Assembly: GCF_963169125.1 (NCBI RefSeq)
Contig: NC_084797.1
Span: 97,799,868 to 97,863,867, forward strand
DNA length: 64,000 nucleotides
Direction: 5' to 3'
Source of the DNA: Humulus lupulus
Lineage: Eukaryota; Streptophyta; Magnoliopsida; Rosales; Cannabaceae
Below are positions 57,601 to 64,000 of this stretch, one piece after another. The position numbers were made by a program, and so were the translations under genes. Positions within the stretch are counted from its first letter, which is position 1; every line of letters starts with the position of its first letter. The notes under the pieces are model-generated. The model was not told where the DNA came from and did not search any database. It was given only the letters and a program-made list of their open reading frames with translations.

Positions 57601-60600
57601 TCAGGAGGCATACTTTGACGAACTCGACCCAAGAGTGGGAATCGAGAAAGCAATAGAGCCGATGGAGGAAGTCGAAGAGGTGATCCTCAACCCGAGAGAA
57701 CCCACCAAGGTCATTCAGGTGGGGAAAAACCTGCCATCGGCACTTCGAGATAAGATCGTGGCCACTGTGAAGGATAATCAGGATATCCTGGCATGGTGCC
57801 ACGCTGATATGACGGGGATTAATGCCAATGTTGCGTGCCACGCACTCAACATAGACCCATCTGCAGCTCCAATTCGCCAAAAGAGGAGGCCGCTGGACCC
57901 AGTGAGAGCCGAAGCCGTCAAAGCTGAAGTGGACAAATTGATGTCCATAGGCTTTCTCCAGGAGTCGCACTATCCCGTGTGGTTGGCCAACCCAGTTCTG
58001 GTCCCGAAACCCGATGGGTCCTGGAGAATGTGCATTGACTTCACGGACCTAAACAAGGCCTGCCCGAAAGATTGTTTCCCTCTCCCGCGAATCGATCAGA
58101 TGGTAGACGCTACTTCCGGGTACGAACTCTTATCCTTCATGGATGCGTACTCCGGATACAACCAGATCAAGATGCATGTCGCGGACCAGGAACACACCAG
58201 CTTCCTCACGGATAAGGGTGTCTACTGTTACGTGGTCATGCCTTTCGGTTTGAAGAATGCTGGGGCGACGTACCAGCGTCTGGTAAACAGAATGTTCAAG
58301 GACCAACTGGGGAGGAACATGGAGGTGTACGTGGATGACATGTTGGTAAAGTCCAAGACCTCCGGGGACCACAGTAACGACCTTGAGGAAGCTTTCGCCG
58401 TGATCCGAAAGTACGGGATGAAACTAAATCCAAAGAAATGTACTTTCGGGGTCTCGTCTGGGAAGTTCCTCGGTTTTATTGTCAGCTCCCGCGGAGTGGA
58501 AGCCAACCCTGAGAAAATAAAGGCGTTCATAGATATGCCTTCCCCCCGGAAGCATAAGGATGTCCAGAGCGTTACCGGAAGGATAGCTGCACTCAGCCGC
58601 TTCGTATCCAAGGCCACTGACAAGTGTATCCCCTTCTTCAATGTGTTGCGAGGGAACAAGAAGTTCGAGTGGACCCCCGAATGCGAAGCAGCCTTCCAAC
58701 ACCTCAAAGAACATTTAACCCGAGCTCCCATTCTGTCCAAACCTGTCGAAGGAGAGGCGTTGTTCTTATACTTAGCTGTGACTGAGCACGCAGTAAGTGC
58801 CGCTCTCGTCCGGGAAGATGGCCGTATCCAGCTCCCTGTGTATTACGTAAGCAAGAGGTTATTGGACGCCGAGTCCAGATATTCGATGATCGAGAAACTC
58901 TCCCTCTGCTTGTTGATCGCTTCACGGAAGCTGAGGCCATATTTCCAGGCGCACACCATCAAAGTACTCACCAACCACCCTCTCCGACAAGTCCTGCAGA
59001 AGCCCGAGTCTTCTGGCAGATTGCTTAAGTGGGCCATGGAACTGAGCCAGTTCGACGTCCACTACCAACCGCGTGTTTCCATAAAAGGTCAAGCTCTCGC
59101 GGACTTTATTGTGGAATGCTCGGGAATGAATGACCTCCCGGAAGATCCTGTCCCGAAACTTCCCACCTGGAAGGTCTATGTAGACGGAGCCTCAAATGAA
59201 AAAGGAGCTGGAGCGGGGGTCATCCTAATATTTCCCCAAGGGCATCAGCTCCAGAGCGCCATCCGTTTCGCGTTCCCAGCATCCAACAACGAGGCAGAAC
59301 ACGAAGCCATGTTAGCTGGGTTACGACTGGCCAGAGAAGTCGGAGCCCAAAAAATCGAAGTATACAGCGACTCCCTACTTGTGGTAAACCAAATATCCGG
59401 GGAATACCAGACGAAAGGCAAAAGGATGGCTGCCTACGTGTCTCTCTCCCGCGACCTACTGCACCATTTCAAAGGCTACCAAATCCGCCAGGTCCCCCGG
59501 GACCAGAACTCACTCGCGGACACGCTGGCCAAGCTTGCAACGGACCCGGAGATTGAACAGTATGGCTTAGTCCCCATCGGGCACTTAGAAGCCCCCAGTA
59601 CTGAGACGCGAAGGATAAACGCCATCATCGACCATTCCCACTCCTGGATAGGACCCATCCTCAGATTTCTCACCACCGGAGAGCTCCCCACTGATAAAGC
59701 TGACGCAAGGAAGCTCCAATATCAAGCTCCCCGATACGTGGTTATGGATGGAAAGCTTTACCGCAGGGGGTTGTCCATACCCTTCCTTAGGTGTGTTGCC
59801 GGAACCGAAGTCAGCACCATCATCCATGAGATTCACGGAGGCTTCTGTGGCGATCATACCTCCGGGCTGAGCCTCTCCAAAAAGATCCTTCGACAAGGAT
59901 ACTTCTGGCCCACCATGAAGAAGGATTGTGTGGATTATGTCAGGACATGTGAGCAGTGCCAGAGGTACGCCAAGGTTCCGCGAGCGCCGCCTACAGAAAT
60001 TACCCTAATGACCAGCCCCTGGCCGTTCGCCGTTTGGGGCATTGACCTAGTAGGTTCCCTCCCAACTGGAAAGGGTGGAGTGAAGTACGCCATAGTCGCG
60101 GTAGACTACTTCACCAAATGGGCTGAAGCTGAACCTATGAACACGGTCACATCTAAAAAAGCACTGGATTTTGTCATCAGGAATATAGTGTGTCGTTTTG
60201 GGCTTCCACGGAAAATTGTGTCCGACAACGGAAAGCAGTTTGACAGTGAACACTTCACGAACTTCTGTGCTTCGCATGGAATTATCAAAAGCTTTTCCGC
60301 AGTCGCCAGACCCCAGGCTAATGGACAAGTGGAAGCTGTAAACAAAATATTAAAGACCACGTTGAAGAAAAAACTCCAAGCCTGCAAGGCTCACTGGCCG
60401 GAAGAACTTCCGCGAGTACTTTGGGCCTATCGCACAACAGAGAGAACTTCGACGGGGCACACGCCTTATTCCATGACCTTCGGTTGCGAGGCCGTCATCC
60501 CAATAGAAGCTATGATCCCCTCTCACAGGCAAGACACCTACGATCCTACCCGGAACCATGCCCTCCTCCAGGAGTCCTTGGACATGATCGAAGAGCTCCG

Positions 60601-60880
60601 GGAGCAGTCGCAGGTCCAACTAAAAATGTACCAAGGCAAGATAGCCCGACACTTTAACATGAGAGTCCAGATCCGTGCATTCGAAGTTGGGGACCTTGTC
60701 CTACGGAGAGTATTTCCTGCTACGCAGGATCCGGGAGTAGGAGTCCTCGGACCCAACTGGGAAGGCCCCTACGAAGTCCAAGAAAAAGTGGGCCATGGGA
60801 CGTATCACTTAAAGAGACTCGACGGATCTAAAGTCCCGCGCGCCTGGAACGCGGAGCACCTCCGCCGTTACTACCAGTAG
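54665..60880 (+). CDS. Intact Gag-Pol polyprotein of Tat-B (2071 codons)
   Basis: Encodes particle protein, protease, RT, RNase H and integrase for copying the element. ATG at 54665 is chosen because upstream in-frame codons (from TTG 54641) lack an ATG; the same ATG is in Tat-A. Residues, approximate: charged, proline-rich N-terminus 1-320; gag core 321-480; knuckle CX2HX4HX4C from 639 ([14 protein letters not shown]); protease DNGSS with D831; RT with YVDD 1222-1225; first RNase H near 1335-1460, lacking the usual aspartates (LYLAVT, LTNHPL); second RNase H with D1507, E1545, D1569 and D1619; integrase HHCC near 1722-1765 and D1794, D1854, E1890 with 35 residues between the last two; [10 protein letters not shown] near the end. 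No chromodomain is seen. Gag and Pol share one frame, so no frameshift is needed. It looks competent, but activity is untested. Confidence 0.97.
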   Translation: MVTTRKSAVDKNATVNPDTVMEDVVQSEPLDYQGEDPTSRHDQVSTEDTTYLEDEEEYVQDGYYKDGCYYEKDPELVQVAEELVATKAKLAEQERVSERMQRMMERLQSKFGDLGDSDEDASIRVGADAPMPDPAAAGPSKAAPNKGKEKVGEPVRADAPAPPKGVNHQADCPPRAQKVSGAPKPRRPSAPRGHSVPKGPGAKAPRPRGRNNRPSDSVNQDGRAANSHSEDSWSTVDLRRRLEAKYEKAKGEKARPRGDDLQNHINDKLRGRDLPESDTKRLEEQIAALTKLVRKQSGALSDSEEEDPEPCIRRIAETSLPDNFKMPHIELYDGRTDPRTHLAKYNKMMQVARVSEDAKCMCFSLTLTKSTEDWWKILAPGSIHSWKELQSAFRRQFIAARDHDMEVGSLTNIKQQPTENLKAFIQRMMEAAAKTKVSDDMKLIALQSGLTVGSLLWGEMQRRRAETLSEFMSKAQGIINLEDAYQQAFGVPPAPTPSVTAPSFASQAPAPALTLPRARFTPSVYGPSASAQTPSQTHFSGYGAVQTGCSIAPGMPQPQAEAPERNLSQSRSKRSGRNSNRGDHSKKPRKDYEPKFTEYTSFIDSRENVYRATCNMVNYRKPPKVSHGGRRPRDSNKRCEFHGDVGHTTNECLQLKDEIESLARAGHLGQWVRIPIIYPGQGIVHGAAYSPGQRGAASAPGAGHPQTPGSQFPALPAPPAPAPIALLAPGPGNPYPPGLAPPPVDGHVATISGGPHLAGSTRNSQKRYLRELEHAEEMCALVQSPAQRPRMMDLPITFTEDDARHVHFPHNDPLVVEAQIANKKVARILIDNGSSVNILFKAAFHAIGLTETDLAPCPIQLQGFNGDALMPLGKIQLPVTLRGESDACAFKHSTFVVVDCPTAYNAILGRPVLIDCGAITSICHLCLKFPCDDGRIGTLRGDQRSARSCYNVSVRAVYTVRETFAAIPLAEVLPETEGAQEAYFDELDPRVGIEKAIEPMEEVEEVILNPREPTKVIQVGKNLPSALRDKIVATVKDNQDILAWCHADMTGINANVACHALNIDPSAAPIRQKRRPLDPVRAEAVKAEVDKLMSIGFLQESHYPVWLANPVLVPKPDGSWRMCIDFTDLNKACPKDCFPLPRIDQMVDATSGYELLSFMDAYSGYNQIKMHVADQEHTSFLTDKGVYCYVVMPFGLKNAGATYQRLVNRMFKDQLGRNMEVYVDDMLVKSKTSGDHSNDLEEAFAVIRKYGMKLNPKKCTFGVSSGKFLGFIVSSRGVEANPEKIKAFIDMPSPRKHKDVQSVTGRIAALSRFVSKATDKCIPFFNVLRGNKKFEWTPECEAAFQHLKEHLTRAPILSKPVEGEALFLYLAVTEHAVSAALVREDGRIQLPVYYVSKRLLDAESRYSMIEKLSLCLLIASRKLRPYFQAHTIKVLTNHPLRQVLQKPESSGRLLKWAMELSQFDVHYQPRVSIKGQALADFIVECSGMNDLPEDPVPKLPTWKVYVDGASNEKGAGAGVILIFPQGHQLQSAIRFAFPASNNEAEHEAMLAGLRLAREVGAQKIEVYSDSLLVVNQISGEYQTKGKRMAAYVSLSRDLLHHFKGYQIRQVPRDQNSLADTLAKLATDPEIEQYGLVPIGHLEAPSTETRRINAIIDHSHSWIGPILRFLTTGELPTDKADARKLQYQAPRYVVMDGKLYRRGLSIPFLRCVAGTEVSTIIHEIHGGFCGDHTSGLSLSKKILRQGYFWPTMKKDCVDYVRTCEQCQRYAKVPRAPPTEITLMTSPWPFAVWGIDLVGSLPTGKGGVKYAIVAVDYFTKWAEAEPMNTVTSKKALDFVIRNIVCRFGLPRKIVSDNGKQFDSEHFTNFCASHGIIKSFSAVARPQANGQVEAVNKILKTTLKKKLQACKAHWPEELPRVLWAYRTTERTSTGHTPYSMTFGCEAVIPIEAMIPSHRQDTYDPTRNHALLQESLDMIEELREQSQVQLKMYQGKIARHFNMRVQIRAFEVGDLVLRRVFPATQDPGVGVLGPNWEGPYEVQEKVGHGTYHLKRLDGSKVPRAWNAEHLRRYYQ

Positions 60881-61440
60881 GCCCCGGACCATCCAGTCGG
60901 AAGTCCTTGGTGAAAATGGCAAAAGTAAAAAATGTGGAAATAATCCTCCCTGTTGTAAAACTAACGCCTAGCAGGCTAATTTAATGAAACACAGAGAGAT
61001 TCACTCCGCTTTTACTGCTCTTTTTATCCCTGTGTTCAAGGCTGCGTTTTAACAAGTGACCACGCGGTCCGGAGACGTCCGGACCCCACGCTCACTTGGG
61101 GGATATACATGGCTAAGGCATAGCCATACGCCCCTTGAACAAAACGTACACAGAACACCACTTATGTGCTAGCATTGTGTTTGAAGTTTTTAAATTGTTT
61201 TGTTTTAATTGTTACGCTTAGGTTTATTTGTTGCCATGAACATGCTTGCATTACGTGTCATATGTGCATTATGTGCTTATGTGAAAATTGCCATGGAAAT
61301 GCCTGCCATTATGTATCATGAGAATTATCTCCTGTGTAGCCCAGCAATGGACGGGACTGGGGGTTGAGGCACGTTCATAGAGCTACGCCAAAACACCCCC
61401 AACTCCCTGACAAGTCCTTTGCAGAATTCTCCGCGAGCGC
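60881..61440 (+). other. 3' untranslated spacer of Tat-B pol
   Basis: Counterpart of 15146-15710, including CTTGGGGGATATACAT at about 61095-61110 in place of the Tat-A G run. No gene seen. Confidence 0.6.
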
Positions 61441-61805
61441 TATAGAGCTTTGCTTCGCAAGCTCCAGCTCCGGATCCTGCAAGGCGAAAGATGGCAAGAT
61501 CCGCGAGCGCTGTAGAGCTTTGCTTCGCAAGCTCCAGCTCCGGGTCCCGCAAGGCGAAAGATGGCAAAATCCGCGAGCGCTGTAGATCTTTGCTTCGCAA
61601 GCTCCAGCTCCGGGTCCCGCAAGGCGAAAGATGGCAAGATCCGCGAGCGCTGTAGAGCTTTGCTTCGCAAGCTTCAGCTCCGGGTCCCGCAAGGCGAAAG
61701 ATGGCAAGATCCGCGAGCGCTATAGAGCTTTGCTTCGCAAGCTCCAGCTCCGGATCCCGCAAGGCGAAAGATGGCAAGATCCGCGAGCGCTCTAAAGCTT
61801 TGCTT
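61441..61805 (+). repeat. 70-bp tandem array, five units plus a partial (Tat-B)
   Basis: Unit starts at 61441, 61511, 61581, 61651, 61721 and 61791 give an exact 70-bp period. Units are more uniform than in Tat-A and two copies more numerous. The hairpin-forming CTTTGCTTCGCAAGC core is present in each full unit, with one T variant at 61651 onward after the core. Confidence 0.95.
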
Positions 61806-62316
61806 CGCGCGGATCTAGCCTCGCAGGGCCCCATGCCAGGTCCCAGAAGTCAGCCACCATGAGGTTCGCAACAACAGTTAGTTTTGCTTCGCAAAGATCT
61901 AACCTTAAGTCTAGCGACGCTCACCAAAAGAACTCCCGTTCCAAACAATGGAACGACTCGCCTTAGCAATCCCAGCGAACAGTATAACTACAAGTCCCGG
62001 GATTGGCTATTTGCCTCAGGAAAGCTAAAGTACGGTAAAAGGAGCCTGGCCGTTGGAACCAGGAAACCTTCGTAACCTAGAAACTACGTGGGAAAAGACA
62101 TCATCCGTTAAAGCTTCAAGTGGGAAGTGCATAGGTTTTGGCCATTGGAACCAAAACCCCATACGCCCCTACAACAGTTTCTACCATATAAATGTCTACC
62201 CTAAGCGCAAAGATAAATAAAGAACTCGGCAGAAAAGAAAGGAGAATGCTATGATTATGGCAAAAATGTCCGCAATGAAAAACTCAAAATGAAAAACAAT
62301 TAAAGATAAAACCCCT

Positions 62317-64000
62317 TCAAGCATTGGGGGTAACTACAGCGTCCACGACCGCAGCTTCGGGGGCATCTGTTTCAGCTGAGGCTGGCGGAGTCGGCTCATT
62401 GGAAGGAGGAATTTGGTCATGAGAAGGTTCAGAGGTCCCCGCCTCTCCGGGATCTCCCGCCTCAGGAGCTTCAGCACGTTCGTCAATGTTGTAAGTTTGG
62501 ACGTACGCCTCTGGGCCCTGATCCCACACGAGTAGCTTCTCCCTCATGGCTTCGGCATCATCTCCCAGATAGCCTAACACCTCCGGGTTCACTTTCCAGA
62601 GTTGATGCATGAGGACCACATGCGATATATTAATAGTCCTGTTCAGTATCACCTCAGCATCCTCCTTCTCCTTCAACCGCTCCGCCTCGGAGGTTGCCAG
62701 CTGTGCTTCCGCGACAGTTAGTTGGGCCCTCAATTTTTCCATTTCGGCCTTGGAGGCATCCCGCTCCCCCTTAAGAGAATCAATCGCCTTGCGCTGCTCC
62801 CTATTTTGGTTCAGCACGGATTGCTTCTCGGTCACATGCCCCCTGGCAGTGAATTGCAAAGCCCCGATCTCTTTATCCTTCTCGGCGAGCCCTAACTGAA
62901 GCATAGACACGAGATCCCTGCTCCTCTTATGGAGTTGCTCCTCCTCGTGCAGCTTACTCTGAAGAGTGGAATATTCCTCTTGCCGCTTAAGGAGGAGATC
63001 GTTCTTTGATTGCAAGCGGGCTTCCAGGGTATCTTTCTCCACCTTGGCTTGGGACAGCTCTTCCCGAAGCTTGGAGTTTTCGGTCTTCATCCCATCCGAC
63101 CGCTGTCTAAACTCATTCTCTGCCTTGGCCCGGTACTCTTGATATTTGGCAAGATATTTCTTCTCCGCCTCTTCTTCAGCCGTGCGCCGGGCCTGATCAA
63201 TCTTCTCCGAAGCCCCCAAGGCCTGTTGGGTCAGTTTCTGTTTCTCCGCCTCCAAGGCCTGGCGAGCCAGTTGGCTCTCCTCCAGCTGAACCAGAGCTGC
63301 ACCAACCTCCCGGAACGAGCGTTCCGCGATCATAGAGGCCTGCAAGGAAAGACAACAGGATGAGCTAAAGCAGGACCAAAAGACAGGTGATCCCAAAAAA
63401 TAACAACTGACGGCTTACCCCGGACAGTTGCTGCTTTACAGCGTGTGTCAGCAACAGCGGATCCTTGCTGCTGCTGATGGCCCATTTCTCAGAATTGAGC
63501 TCTCATAAGCTCAGGGCCATGTCCTCCATCATCTCAGCTCCGAACGGCGCCAATGCACGTCCGAGCCTAGGCACCAGCCTCTTCTCCAAGGCTGGACCAT
63601 CCAGAACCGCTCCGGCCGGGTGAAGAGATCTCACCCCCTCGGCCAGCTCAGCTCTCTTCACGGCAGACAAGTTATCTGCCCTTCCCTGAGTAACAGCCTT
63701 CTCCGCCTCTAACCGCCTCTTCAAAAAGCTATCGGCCCGTCTTACACCCTCCAGGAGGGCAGCGGGGAAACTGGTTGGCTTCCGTGGGAAGTGGAACTTC
63801 AGGCCAGGCCAGGCAGGGGAAGGTTAGTTGTCTGAGAGGTAGGAGACCCCGGAAGGGTGGACCCCCTTTGAGCTGGGGGAGGAGGCAGGCGGGGTATTAA
63901 GGCCCCGGTCTGTTGCTTTTGCTGCTGCGGCAGCAGAAGTAATTGCCCTTGTTGCTGCTGCTGGTTTGGATGTTGTGGTTGCTGCAGCTGTGACGATGGT
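62317..64000 (-). pseudogene. Antisense gene of Tat-B, 3' part, broken
   Basis: The last exon is 63339-62317, the same 1023 bp as in Tat-A, with the coiled coil and acidic tail intact. The intron 63418-63340 is 79 bp with GTAAGC...TTGCAG ends. In the exon before it, a TGA at 63505-63503 replaces the cysteine codon TGC of Tat-A. A further 5-bp duplication at about 63801-63816 (AGGCC repeated) shifts the frame. The polyglutamine region begins near 63910, and the N-terminal exons are outside the window. The protein would be truncated before its coiled coil unless the defects are sequencing errors. Confidence 0.85.

Larger units (their letters stand above)
53689..64000 (+). mobile_element. Tat-B: Tat-lineage Ty3/Gypsy element, runs off the window
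   Basis: The first 10.3 kb of an element closely similar to Tat-A: 5' LTR, primer site, intact gag-pol, 70-bp array and part of the antisense gene. By analogy with Tat-A about 4 kb, including the 3' LTR, should lie to the right of the window. It is inserted in the minus-strand Copia RT region. Confidence 0.95.

Noticed and set aside
61441..61805. Regular repeats considered as a CRISPR array
   Set aside because: Units are contiguous near-identical tandem repeats without spacers, in a plant retrotransposon.

Overview
The window looks like nuclear DNA of a flowering plant, probably a eudicot, in a retrotransposon-dense region. No ordinary host gene was recognised. Almost every base falls in LTR retrotransposons of the Ty3/Gypsy (Tat lineage; Tekay-like chromoviruses) and Ty1/Copia groups, plus one Cassandra-type element carrying 5S rRNA-like sequence. 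The tRNA-primer sites, dual RNase H domains, antisense intron-containing gene and Cassandra LTR point to a plant. The species cannot be named from the sequence alone.

Layout, left to right. 1-1637: right part of a Tekay-type LTR, its primer site and leader. 1638-4384: eroded minus-strand Tat-like pol. 4385-6665: solo Tekay-type LTR (target duplication GAAGC). 6671-7575 and 47059-47427: two halves of one chromovirus-like gag gene, split by a 39.5-kb composite Copia insertion (7576-47058, duplication CAAAG). Within the composite, the first Copia LTR is cut by a complete 14.2-kb Tat element, here called Tat-A (7998-22236, duplication TCTAT). The same LTR is cut again by a Cassandra solo LTR (22531-22903, duplication AGTTT) and ends abruptly in a truncated minus-strand Tekay-type element (23987-36508). 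That element carries a second minus-strand Tekay-type element (26612-35640, duplication ATAAC). A piece of Copia leader (36509-37030) then meets a second Copia unit: LTR 37031-38901, leader, broken gag-pol 41395-45168, and LTR 45193-47058.

Right flank. A Tekay-type LTR (47428-49469) is interrupted by a minus-strand Copia element (3' LTR 49470-50304, pol fragments to 53688). Its RNase H region holds a solo LTR (51024-52370, duplication GCCTC). Its upstream pol region is cut by a second Tat element, Tat-B, which starts at 53689 and runs off the window.

How the parts work together. Tat-A and Tat-B are close relatives. Each has about 890-bp LTRs, a sense gag-protease-RT-RNase H-RNase H-integrase gene, a 70-bp tandem array, and a convergent antisense gene with introns. 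In Tat-B the Gag-Pol frame is open for 2071 codons with all catalytic motifs visible, but its antisense gene has a stop codon and a frameshift. In Tat-A the Gag-Pol gene has four lesions, but the antisense gene is open for 1123 codons after splicing, and its ATG appears only when exons are joined. The antisense gene and the history recorded by the nested duplications are the most interesting content. Both element types are known in kind; I see no wholly new system.
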